A stretch of 64,000 nucleotides of DNA from RUG12395 sp034178705 (GTDB lineage: Bacteria; Bacillota; Clostridia; Oscillospirales; CAG-272): positions 40,174 through 104,173 of the forward strand of contig JAXFQY010000045.1 of the NCBI GenBank assembly GCA_034178705.1. Direction: 5' to 3'. Below the pieces are notes generated by a model. The model was given only the letters and a program-made list of their open reading frames with translations. It ran no database searches and was not told where the DNA came from. This document shows positions 26,862 to 34,964 of the stretch, in pieces. A program made the translations under genes and the position numbers. Within the stretch, counting starts at the first letter, position 1, and each line of letters begins with the position of its first letter.

Positions 26862-27827
26862 TTATTTCCAACGATTCCGGCGCAGTTCATCCCGAAGCAG
26901 TACATAGCTTCCATGCCGTGACGGAGCGATTTTCCCCTCCTTCACAGCGGCGAGGATGGCACACCCCTCCTCCTTTGTATGCGTGCATTTTGTATAGCGG
27001 CAGCAGGTGAGATACGGTTCAAACTCCGGAAAGGCCCAGATCAGCTCGTCCTCTCCGAGAAAATCGTAGTTCTCGAAATCGAGCAGTCCGAAACCGGGCG
27101 TATCGGCGAGAAAACATTCCGCTCCGTTCTCCAGTTCGAGGGGAAGAAGAGAAACCGCCCGAGTAGTATGTCTTCCCCGTCCGGTGCGCACGCTTACCGT
27201 GTTGGTCTGCAGCCTGAGCTGCGGAAACAGCATATTCAAGCAGCTGGATTTTCCCACACCGGAGGCACCGGCAAATGCCGCTGTCTTTCCGGGAAGAAGC
27301 GAGGAAAGAGCATCGCGCAGAGCGTCTTCACCGACTCCTTCCTTGGCAGAGACAAGAAAAACCGGATACCCGACACCGGCATAAACAGCATACAGCAGCT
27401 CCGCTGTTTCCGGGGACAGATCGCATTTGTTAATGATGATCATCGGTGTGACCTTCTGCGCCTCGCACGCTGCCGTGAGCTTATCAAGAGCAAGCGTGGA
27501 GGGGGCGGGAGAAGCCGCGGCAGCCGTGATCAGAAGATAGTCAAGGTTTGCCATGGGAGGACGGATCAGCTCATTTTTGCGGGGAAGCAGACTCTCCATG
27601 AGAATTCCGCGTTCGCGATCCGGGTTGCCGTTCTCATCCGTTTCCAAGCGGAGAATGGCAAGATCTCCGACCAGAGGGCTTGTCCCCTGGTGGCGGAAAG
27701 CACCTCGCGCCGAAAGAGCAAATCGATCTCCCCTGCGAACGGCGCCGGAAGGATCATCCTCCTCCGCCCGGACACTGTAAAGACCGCCGGAGCTGCCGAG
27801 AAGGCGCACCCTGCAGTGTAGCGTCAT
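26862..27827 (-). CDS. rsgA: Ribosome small-subunit-dependent GTPase A
   Basis: 321-residue circularly permuted GTPase that checks 30S maturation. An N-terminal OB fold (1-90) precedes G4 NKCD (133-136), then G1 GASGVGKSS (187-195) and G3 DTPG (242-245); the C-terminal zinc knuckle uses Cys275/276, Cys281, His283 and Cys289. ATG at 27,827 overlaps the prkC stop (ATGA). The open frame extends 81 codons farther into prkC, but those residues do not match the family and are rejected. It is the last gene of the yicC operon. Confidence 0.96.
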   Translation of the reverse strand: MTLHCRVRLLGSSGGLYSVRAEEDDPSGAVRRGDRFALSARGAFRHQGTSPLVGDLAILRLETDENGNPDRERGILMESLLPRKNELIRPPMANLDYLLITAAAASPAPSTLALDKLTAACEAQKVTPMIIINKCDLSPETAELLYAVYAGVGYPVFLVSAKEGVGEDALRDALSSLLPGKTAAFAGASGVGKSSCLNMLFPQLRLQTNTVSVRTGRGRHTTRAVSLLPLELENGAECFLADTPGFGLLDFENYDFLGEDELIWAFPEFEPYLTCCRYTKCTHTKEEGCAILAAVKEGKIAPSRHGSYVLLRDELRRNRWK

Positions 27828-29512
27828 TGCGTTGTCCGTCCTGTTTCTGCCGGAATCGTATCCTGTGCCGACGGACCGATATAATCGGGACCGCCACTGA
27901 TCAGAAAATCCACCTTCGTCAGCGGGACAGGAACCCGTTCCCCGGTTTCGACACTCTGATAAAGGACGGTTCCTGCAGGCTTCGGGGAATTGACATAGGT
28001 CACAACCCCAATACCGATATTCGCGGTAAGAAGGCGTGCATAGGCATCCTCCTGCGTTTTCCCGGTACACTCCGGCATATAACTGTACTTCACATCCTCT
28101 CCGGTACTGACATAAAGAGTAATAATCTCCCCGATATCCACGGTTACACCGGCAATCGGATAGGTGCTGATCACACGTCCGTCCGGAATTGTGTCATGGT
28201 TTTGCTCCTTGATTTCAACCCCGAAGCCCGCTTTGCGAAGCTCAATTTCCGCTTCACGTGCGTCAAACATCATATAATTCTTCAAAACCGTCTGCTCGGG
28301 GCCGCGGCTGACTGTCAGCACCAAATGAACCGTCTGAGAACCGGCAATCCGCCGCTCCTCACCCGCCGACGGGGACTGGGATATAATAAACCCTTTTTCA
28401 ATGCTGTTCTCATAGGTTTCAACAATGCTGACAGTATAATCTGTTCCGAGAGACTGCACAAATTCCTCCGTGCAGATCTTACCGACACACTGCGCAACGT
28501 TGATCACGCGCGCGTCCCCCCTTCCGGAGAAAAAGAGCGTTTTGATAACCACGATTCCGGCAACAATCAGCGCAAGAAGGAAGGCGGAAAGAACGCCGAG
28601 AATAATCGGGGTCATCGTGGAGGCAGCATGCCGTCCCCTTTTTGCGGAATCCTCCTTCAGGTTGATCGCGCGGTTCGGATGCTTCTCCACCTTTTGCAGA
28701 TAGCGGAGCATCTGCGCAGCAGAATCAAAGCGATCCGCCGGATTTTTCTCCATTGCGGTAAGAATCAGGGATTCCAGTCCCGCTGGAATATCATGTTTCA
28801 GCTCGCGCGGACGTTTCGGTGTATTGTTGATCTGCATCAGAGCAATGGAAACGGTGTTTTCATTGTCAAAGGGCAGCGTTCCCGTTGCCAGCTCATAAAG
28901 CACCGCGCCGAGGGAATAGATGTCCGACCGGGCGTCGACCTTTCTGCCGCTTGCCTGCTCCGGACTGATATAATACACGGTTCCGATCGCACGGTCGCTT
29001 TCGGTCGCTGTCTGAGCGCTTGGAAGCTTGGCAATCCCGAAATCGGCAACCTTCACCCTGCCGTCTTTCAGAATCATAATGTTCTGGGGCTTGATATCCC
29101 GGTGAATAACGCCGCGGCTGTGCGCATGATCCAAAGCAGCAAGGATCTGCTCGGTAATGCTGCAGATTTCCGTAAAGGAAAGAGCACCGTGCTCGGCAAC
29201 ATAATTCTTCAGGGTAATCCCCTCAATAAACTCCATCACGATGTATTTCAAATTGTCGCTGACCGATACATCGTAAATGTTGACAATGTTCTCATGGGAG
29301 AGCATGGCAACCGCCTTTGATTCGTTGATGAACCGGCGTACAGCCGCCTCATCGTCCGCAAATTCCTCGCGAAGCATTTTGACCGCGACCGTGCGATCCA
29401 TCAAAGTGTCCAGCGCTCGGAAAACCACTGCCATGCCGCCGTTGCCGATTACTTCCTCTATTTTGTAGCGCCGGTCGAAAAGCCGACCGACATAATCCTC
29501 ATATTTTGCCAT
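27824..29512 (-). CDS. prkC: PASTA-domain Ser/Thr protein kinase
   Basis: 562-residue Hanks-type kinase. The cytoplasmic kinase domain has GNGGMAVV (23-30), Lys45, catalytic Asp139 (HRDIKPQN), DFG Asp157 and activation loop ending GTVYYISPEQ. A membrane helix spans about 301-328, and three extracellular PASTA repeats (about 336-545) would sense muropeptides or lipid II. It overlaps prpC (TAATG) and rsgA (ATGA), the classic phosphatase-kinase-GTPase arrangement in which PrkC regulates growth, cell-wall and translation factors. Confidence 0.97.
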   Translation of the reverse strand: MAKYEDYVGRLFDRRYKIEEVIGNGGMAVVFRALDTLMDRTVAVKMLREEFADDEAAVRRFINESKAVAMLSHENIVNIYDVSVSDNLKYIVMEFIEGITLKNYVAEHGALSFTEICSITEQILAALDHAHSRGVIHRDIKPQNIMILKDGRVKVADFGIAKLPSAQTATESDRAIGTVYYISPEQASGRKVDARSDIYSLGAVLYELATGTLPFDNENTVSIALMQINNTPKRPRELKHDIPAGLESLILTAMEKNPADRFDSAAQMLRYLQKVEKHPNRAINLKEDSAKRGRHAASTMTPIILGVLSAFLLALIVAGIVVIKTLFFSGRGDARVINVAQCVGKICTEEFVQSLGTDYTVSIVETYENSIEKGFIISQSPSAGEERRIAGSQTVHLVLTVSRGPEQTVLKNYMMFDAREAEIELRKAGFGVEIKEQNHDTIPDGRVISTYPIAGVTVDIGEIITLYVSTGEDVKYSYMPECTGKTQEDAYARLLTANIGIGVVTYVNSPKPAGTVLYQSVETGERVPVPLTKVDFLISGGPDYIGPSAQDTIPAETGRTTQ

Positions 29513-30303
29513 TATTCCTCCGATCCGGTCGCGCGCTCCGCGTCTGTTTCCGCCGCGGCTGCGGTGATGTTGTCGGTTCCGCCCGCTTCGTTTGCAAGCG
29601 TCACAAGGGTAAGCAGTCCGTCCTCCAGCGTCATGGTGAAGTCGGAAAGAATTTTTGCGATAGCACTGTCGTCAAGGTGAGCGGTAAGACCGTCAGAGCA
29701 GATCAGCACACGACTGTGCTGGGCAACTGCGGTAAAGGTGTCCGGCTCAACCTCTTCCTCCACGCCGATCGCGCGGGTAATGATATTGCGCCTCTCATTG
29801 TACTTTGCCTCATCCTCGGAGATTTCCCCCATGTCTACAAGATATTGTACATAGGAGTGATCGCGGGAAAGACGCCGGAGTGTTCCGTCCGCTGTGCAAA
29901 GATAGACGCGACTGTCCCCGACATTCACGCCGTAAAGCAGATCGTGGGTTACCAATGCTGCGGCAAGGGTTGTTCCCATACCATGCAGTTCCGGACGGGC
30001 CGCGGCGGTTGCATGAACCGAACGGTTTGCCTCCCGTGCCGCAGCGGCAAGCGCCTGTCCGACTTTTTCCGCAGGAACGGTAAAACACCCTTCCTCACTG
30101 TCAAAATGCTGCTCGGCAAAGGAAGCAGCCGCCGCAGAGAAAGCGCGCACGGCAAGGCTGCTTGCCTCTGCCCCTCCGACTGCTCCACCCATCCCGTCAC
30201 AAACGCAAAGCAGGACAAGACCGGGGCAGAGCTCACGCGCAAGGAAGCTGTCCTGATTTGCGGTGCGCTGTCGTCCGATGTCTGTCGTTCCGAAAATGAC
30301 CAT
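29512..30303 (-). CDS. prpC: PP2C-type protein phosphatase
   Basis: 263-residue PPM phosphatase that reverses PrkC phosphorylation. Metal-binding blocks are NQD (17-19), DGMGG (36-40), GDSRVYL and the late GGTDNITAA. I place the start at ATG 30,303 because AAAGGA stands 6 bases upstream; ATG 30,318 is in frame but lacks a ribosome binding site. Lies 52 bases after rlmN. Confidence 0.95.
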   Translation of the reverse strand: MVIFGTTDIGRQRTANQDSFLARELCPGLVLLCVCDGMGGAVGGAEASSLAVRAFSAAAASFAEQHFDSEEGCFTVPAEKVGQALAAAAREANRSVHATAAARPELHGMGTTLAAALVTHDLLYGVNVGDSRVYLCTADGTLRRLSRDHSYVQYLVDMGEISEDEAKYNERRNIITRAIGVEEEVEPDTFTAVAQHSRVLICSDGLTAHLDDSAIAKILSDFTMTLEDGLLTLVTLANEAGGTDNITAAAAETDAERATGSEE

Positions 30304-30355
30304 ATCGGTTCCTTTCATAAAGTGTTATAGAATACTGTATGAAACCGGCTGAGTT

Positions 30356-31402
30356 TTATGCGTCCTCTGACGGTTCCGTTCCCTGAGGAACTTCCCGGTT
30401 GCGTCGGAGCTGCCCGCATGCGGCATCGATGTCCCGCCCCAGCCGGCGACGCACCGTCGCGTTGATTCCGAGGCGCTCAAGCTCCTGACGGAATGCAAAG
30501 GCACGGCGGTCATCCGGCGGTCGGAAACCGCGCTCTGTAACCGGATTCAGTCGGATCAGATTAACGTGAAGCGGCGTTCCGGCCGGAAAATAGCGGCGCA
30601 AAAGGGTACAAAGACGCGCGGCATCCTCCGGACGGTCATTCTTCTCCTCAATCATTGTATATTCAAAGCTGATACGGCGCATGGTCGCGTCATAATAGTC
30701 GCGGCACGCCGACAGCAGGGTATCCAGCGGAAATTTTCGGTTAATCGGCATGATTGCACTGCGCGCACGGTCGCTTGAGGCATGCAGAGAAATCGAAAGA
30801 GTAATCGGAAGATTTGCTTGTTTCAACTCCGGTATTTTATCGGCCACTCCGCAGGTAGAAAGGGAAATATGCCGGTAACCGATGTTCAGACCGGCAGGAT
30901 CATTTACCAATCGGAGAAAACGAAGAACATTCGGCAGGTTGTCGAGCGGCTCCCCGATTCCCATCATAACAACACCGCCGATCCGTTCCCCGCAGTCCCG
31001 TCCGGCGGCAGCAACCTGACCGCAGATTTCAGACGCTGTCAGATCACGGACCTTTCCGCCGATTGTGGAAGCACAGAAGGCACAGCCCATACGGCAACCG
31101 ACCTGTGAGGAAACGCAAACGGTGTTGCCATGCTCATAACGCATCAGGACGCTTTCAATATGCTCCCCGTCCGGGAGACGAAAAAGATATTTTACGGTTC
31201 CGTCCTCGTGCGAAACCTGCTTTGTCTCAATTGCCGGCATCCGGTACTCCGCACAGTCTGCCAGACGTGCGCGAAGGGATGCGGAAAAATTCGTGATTTC
31301 GGAAAGCTGTTTTCCCGCAGAGAAAGCGGAAAAAAGCTGGCGTGCCCGGTATTTTGGCTCTCCGATGGATAGGAAAAACTCCTCAAGCTCCGGAATCGTC
31401 AT
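30356..31402 (-). CDS. rlmN: 23S rRNA A2503 / tRNA A37 C2-methyltransferase
   Basis: 348-residue radical-SAM methylase. The cluster motif C-x3-C-x2-C is at Cys103, Cys107 and Cys110; the methyl-carrying cysteine pair corresponds to Cys96 (VCVSSQVGC) and the C-terminal cysteine in DAACGQLRRN. The Cfr-distinguishing features were not examined in detail, but the housekeeping position between rsmB and prpC supports RlmN. Operon order matches many Clostridia. Confidence 0.95.
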   Translation of the reverse strand: MTIPELEEFFLSIGEPKYRARQLFSAFSAGKQLSEITNFSASLRARLADCAEYRMPAIETKQVSHEDGTVKYLFRLPDGEHIESVLMRYEHGNTVCVSSQVGCRMGCAFCASTIGGKVRDLTASEICGQVAAAGRDCGERIGGVVMMGIGEPLDNLPNVLRFLRLVNDPAGLNIGYRHISLSTCGVADKIPELKQANLPITLSISLHASSDRARSAIMPINRKFPLDTLLSACRDYYDATMRRISFEYTMIEEKNDRPEDAARLCTLLRRYFPAGTPLHVNLIRLNPVTERGFRPPDDRRAFAFRQELERLGINATVRRRLGRDIDAACGQLRRNREVPQGTEPSEDA

Positions 31403-31448
31403 CGAGCCGAGATCCGGACGACGTGTGCTGTCTGCTTCAAAAATGGGA

Positions 31449-32771
31449 TTATTCCCCCTTTCTTCGGAACCGGGAAAGGAAGAAACCGTCCGTTCCGGTG
31501 ATATGCGGCAAAAGTGTCAGCATGCCGTTCTCAGAGCGCAGCTCCCGTCCGTCCTCCGCACGGAAAACAAAATCCTCCGGCTGAAAATCGGGATGCTCGC
31601 GCAGAAAGCGCTCCGCTACCTCCTCGTTCTCCGCACGTCGCAAAGTACAGGTAGAGAAAACCATTCTTCCCCCTGCACGGAGGTAAGCGGCGGAAGCATC
31701 AAGAATCGCGTAGGAAAGCTCCGGCAGTTCCTTTACCTCTTTCTCCCCTTTTCTGCGGACATCCGGCTTTTTTGCCGCAACACCCAGACCGGAGCAGGGT
31801 GTGTCGCAGAGGAGAAAGTCCACCTTTCCCCGAAGCTTCGCACGGGGCTGAAGAGCGTTTTGAACAGCCGCCTCGATGATAGTGCAGCCGAAGCGACGCG
31901 CCCCCTCCTCGATAAGCGGAAGCTTGGAACGGTGAAGATCAAATGCCCACAGCTTTCCTTCATTTGCCATGCCCATGGCGACCGCCAAGCTTTTGGAGCC
32001 GGGAGCGGCACAGACATCGCATGCAGTACTGCCGGGGACAGCTCCGAGAAGCTCGGCAGCCAGCTGAGAGGCCTCGTCCTGAATCAGGTAATCCCCGCTG
32101 TCAAAGCCGGGAAGAAAGGACGGAACCAGATCTCCGCGCAGCAAAATACCGTTCGGAGAAAAGGGCGTCTTTTCCGGAGAATATTCTGCAAGGCGCGCAA
32201 GCAGGGCTTCCCGGGTGGTTCGGAGGGTGTTGACGCGCAGCGTCAGGGGGGCGCGACAGCAAAGCGCGGCAAGCAGCTTTTCTGCCTTCTCCTCACCGTA
32301 ATCCTCCACAAAGGACCGGCAGATCCATTCCGGGAAGGAGTATCGGACAGAAAGATACGGGATCACCCCGTCCTTTTTTTCCGGGAGAGCAACCTCTGGC
32401 GCGCGCAGATACGCGCGGAGCACAGCATTGACAAAGCCGCGTTCGCCCGTCTGACGGGCAAGGGACACCGTCTCATTGACGGCGGCATGACTCGGCGTGT
32501 TCAGATAAAGAATCTGATAAAACCCCAGGCGAAGGATATATTTCGTAAACCGCTCCAGCTCGCCGAGCGGGCGGGAGGAAAACCGTTCAATATAATAGTC
32601 CAGTGTAATCGCCCGTTCGGTTACACCGTAAACGAGCAGGGTGAACAGCGCCCGGTCACGTGGATCGGTAAACTGCGCCAGTCCGGAAGGAAGCGCGAGA
32701 TTGATATATTTCCCGTCCCGCTCCGCATCGCAGAGAAAACGGAGTGCAGCGTCTCTGACCTTGTCCTTCAT
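31449..32771 (-). CDS. rsmB: 16S rRNA m5C967 methyltransferase
   Basis: 440-residue enzyme with an N-terminal NusB-like RNA-binding domain (about 1-140, DAALRFLCDAERDGKYIN onward) and a SAM-dependent catalytic domain: DVCAAPGSKSL (SAM binding), LLCDTPCSGLG (catalytic Cys in PCSG) and MVFSTCTL (second cysteine). The length is normal. It stands 9 bases after the zinc metalloprotease gene. Confidence 0.96.
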   Translation of the reverse strand: MKDKVRDAALRFLCDAERDGKYINLALPSGLAQFTDPRDRALFTLLVYGVTERAITLDYYIERFSSRPLGELERFTKYILRLGFYQILYLNTPSHAAVNETVSLARQTGERGFVNAVLRAYLRAPEVALPEKKDGVIPYLSVRYSFPEWICRSFVEDYGEEKAEKLLAALCCRAPLTLRVNTLRTTREALLARLAEYSPEKTPFSPNGILLRGDLVPSFLPGFDSGDYLIQDEASQLAAELLGAVPGSTACDVCAAPGSKSLAVAMGMANEGKLWAFDLHRSKLPLIEEGARRFGCTIIEAAVQNALQPRAKLRGKVDFLLCDTPCSGLGVAAKKPDVRRKGEKEVKELPELSYAILDASAAYLRAGGRMVFSTCTLRRAENEEVAERFLREHPDFQPEDFVFRAEDGRELRSENGMLTLLPHITGTDGFFLSRFRRKGE

Positions 32772-32780
32772 ACAGTATCC

Positions 32781-33482
32781 TCAGTTCTTGCGATTCCTGC
32801 CCCCTGCAATAATAATCAGACGCAGAAGCTGCACAAGCGAAACCGCAAGAGCGGCAACATAAGTGAGAGCAGCGGCAGTCAGTACCTTTTTTGAAGCTTT
32901 CAGCTCATTGTCGGAAAAGCGGTCGCTGTCCCCGAGCGCGGCAAGCGCCCGACGGCTTGCATCAAACTCCACCGGAAGTGTGACCGCCTGAAACAGCATG
33001 GCAAGCGCAAAGAAAATGATACCGGCGTAGCAAAGCGATGGGAAAGAAAAAAGCAGGCCGAGCAAAAACAAAGGCATTGCCAGCTGTGAACCGATTCGGG
33101 AAACGGGAATAATGGCGGCGCGCAGCTTCATCGGGGTGTATTGCTCCGCATATTGAACGGCATGCCCCGCTTCATGTGCAGCAACGCCGACGGCAGCGGC
33201 ACTGTCAGAGCCGTATACGGATTCAGAAAGGCGCAGAACATTGGAGGAGGGATCGAAATGATCGGTCAGCTGTCCCGCAATCCGCTCGATACGGACCCCG
33301 TAAAGACCGTGACTGTCAAGAATCATCCGCGCGGCCTCCTCCGCCGTCATGGAATTCTGCAAACGAATCTTCGCGTATTTTTTATAGGTGGTCTGCACAT
33401 TGATCTGCGCCCAGAAGGCGAGCAGCACAACCGGCAGCACAAGCACAAGATAGGTCCAGTCAAAAGCGTAATAGCCCGGCAT
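32781..33482 (-). CDS. YugP-type membrane zinc metallopeptidase
   Basis: 233-residue protein of the DUF/Zn-peptidase 2 (YugP) family. An N-terminal helix (9-25) anchors it, AHEAGHAVQ gives zinc ligands His103 and His107 with Glu104 as general base, and three hydrophobic segments lie in the C-terminal half. ATG at 33,482 has AAAGGA 6 bases upstream; the longer frame into fmt is rejected. The family is common within the fmt-rsmB cluster of Clostridia, and its substrate is not known. Confidence 0.9.
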   Translation of the reverse strand: MPGYYAFDWTYLVLVLPVVLLAFWAQINVQTTYKKYAKIRLQNSMTAEEAARMILDSHGLYGVRIERIAGQLTDHFDPSSNVLRLSESVYGSDSAAAVGVAAHEAGHAVQYAEQYTPMKLRAAIIPVSRIGSQLAMPLFLLGLLFSFPSLCYAGIIFFALAMLFQAVTLPVEFDASRRALAALGDSDRFSDNELKASKKVLTAAALTYVAALAVSLVQLLRLIIIAGGRNRKN

Positions 33483-33484
33483 AA

Positions 33485-34429
33485 TCAATCCTTTCCGCCG
33501 CGGAGCAAATCTCCGTCGGCAAGCTTCCTTCCCCGCAGGTAATCGGATGCATTCATTTTCTGTTTTCCTTCCGGCACAAGCTCGGAAATGCCAAGTAGGG
33601 ATCCGCCGCCGCAGGCAACGGAAAGCTGTCCGTCCGAGCAACATACCGTACCGCAAGGTGCGTTTATGCTCCCCCCAGGCAGATAAGAGGCGGCAATTTT
33701 GATGAGCGATCCGCCCGGCAGATAGGCCCGGCACATCGGAGACGGGGAAAGCGCGCGGATCCGGTTGTGAAGTGTATCCGCGGGAAGCGAGAAATCAAGC
33801 ATCTCCTCTTCCTTTCCGATCTTCGGAGCAAGGGTCGCACGGGAAGAATCCTGCGGAATGCGGACCAGCTTCCCTTCTGCTGCCAGACGCACGGTTTCGG
33901 TCAGAAGCGCCGCACCGATCCCGGAAAGCTTTTCGGTCAGCTCCCCGCAGGTCTCATTCTTCCCGATCGGGCATCGGCGGGTAAGCAGCATATCACCGGT
34001 ATCCATCCCCTCATCCATATACATGGTCGTAATGCCGGTTTCCTTCTTCCCGTCCATCACAGCACGCTGAATCGGTGCTGCTCCCCGATATTCCGGAAGA
34101 AGACTGCCGTGAACGTTGATACAGCCGAAAGGCGGATAATCCAGAACGTTCTTCGGCAAAATCCTTCCGTAAGCAACAACCGCGATCAGGTCAGGGTCAA
34201 GCTGCCGGAGAAGCAGGGCAAAATCGTCTCCCCGTAGCGTATGCGGTTGAAAAACGGGAATTCCCATTGCCAGCGCCGCTGTCTTGACGGGAGGCGGGGT
34301 AAGTATCATTTTTCTCCCCTTCGGCGCATCCTCCCGCGTAATACAGCCGATAATTTCGTGTCCGTCGGCGGCAAGGGCACGCAACGGCGGCACAGCGAAA
34401 TCCGGAGTGCCCATATACAGTATTCTCAT
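33485..34429 (-). CDS. fmt: Methionyl-tRNA formyltransferase
   Basis: 314-residue enzyme that formylates initiator Met-tRNA with 10-formyl-THF. The catalytic region HGSLLPEYRGAAPIQRA (around 108-124) and the following MDEGMDTGDML are typical, and a C-terminal OB-like domain for tRNA is present. It pairs with def 14 bases upstream, completing the formylation-deformylation cycle. Confidence 0.97.
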   Translation of the reverse strand: MRILYMGTPDFAVPPLRALAADGHEIIGCITREDAPKGRKMILTPPPVKTAALAMGIPVFQPHTLRGDDFALLLRQLDPDLIAVVAYGRILPKNVLDYPPFGCINVHGSLLPEYRGAAPIQRAVMDGKKETGITTMYMDEGMDTGDMLLTRRCPIGKNETCGELTEKLSGIGAALLTETVRLAAEGKLVRIPQDSSRATLAPKIGKEEEMLDFSLPADTLHNRIRALSPSPMCRAYLPGGSLIKIAASYLPGGSINAPCGTVCCSDGQLSVACGGGSLLGISELVPEGKQKMNASDYLRGRKLADGDLLRGGKD

Positions 34430-34443
34430 GGCTTTCCTTTCGG

Positions 34444-34932
34444 TCAGTCTATCAGTCCGGCTTCCCGCATCTCATCCTGCGTGAGCATCTTTTCCGCCAC
34501 ATCCGTGTAAAGCACGCCGTCAAGATGATCAATCTCATGGCAGAACGCCTTGGCAAGCAGTCCGGAACCTGTCATTTCAAAGGGCTTTCCGTTGCGGTCC
34601 AGAGCACGAACCGTCACCGTCATCGGACGGAGAGTAACACCCCATCTTCCGGGCAAAGAAAGGCAGCCCTCGTAGCCCTCCTGCTTCTCCCTGGAGCGGC
34701 GGATAATTTCCGGATTGACAAGCTCGATCAGTCCGCTTTCCTCCGTCTCAATCACGACCACACGACGCAGGACACCGACCTGCGGACCGGCAAGTCCGAC
34801 GCCGCCTGCAGCACGCATCGTCTCCGCCATATCGTCCAGCAGAGTCCGGATCCGCGGAGTCACCTCATCCACAAGGCGGCAGGTTTTGCGGAGGGTAGGA
34901 TCTTCATTTTTCAGAATGTTCAGAATTGCCAT
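34444..34932 (-). CDS. def: Peptide deformylase
   Basis: 162-residue metalloenzyme removing the N-formyl group from nascent chains. All three family motifs are intact: GVGLAGPQVG (44-53), EGCLSLP (88-94, metal ligand Cys90) and HEIDHLDGV (132-140, His132, Glu133, His136). ATG at 34,932 is chosen for its AAAGGAG ribosome binding site; an in-frame ATG at 34,959 lies 9 codons upstream. Confidence 0.97.
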   Translation of the reverse strand: MAILNILKNEDPTLRKTCRLVDEVTPRIRTLLDDMAETMRAAGGVGLAGPQVGVLRRVVVIETEESGLIELVNPEIIRRSREKQEGYEGCLSLPGRWGVTLRPMTVTVRALDRNGKPFEMTGSGLLAKAFCHEIDHLDGVLYTDVAEKMLTQDEMREAGLID

Positions 34933-34964
34933 CTTATCTCCTTTAGTCTTCCCCTGCATCCGGT

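Noticed and set aside
27828..28070. N-terminal extension of rsgA into prkC
   Set aside because: The 81 extra residues show no family resemblance; ATG at 27,827 overlaps the prkC stop in the usual manner.
27680..29320. 546-codon plus-strand open frame opposite prkC and rsgA
   Set aside because: Antisense of a kinase with intact catalytic motifs; no start signals.
33483..33734. N-terminal extension of the YugP-type protease into fmt
   Set aside because: The ATG at 33,482 has a good ribosome binding site and starts the family-typical anchor helix.
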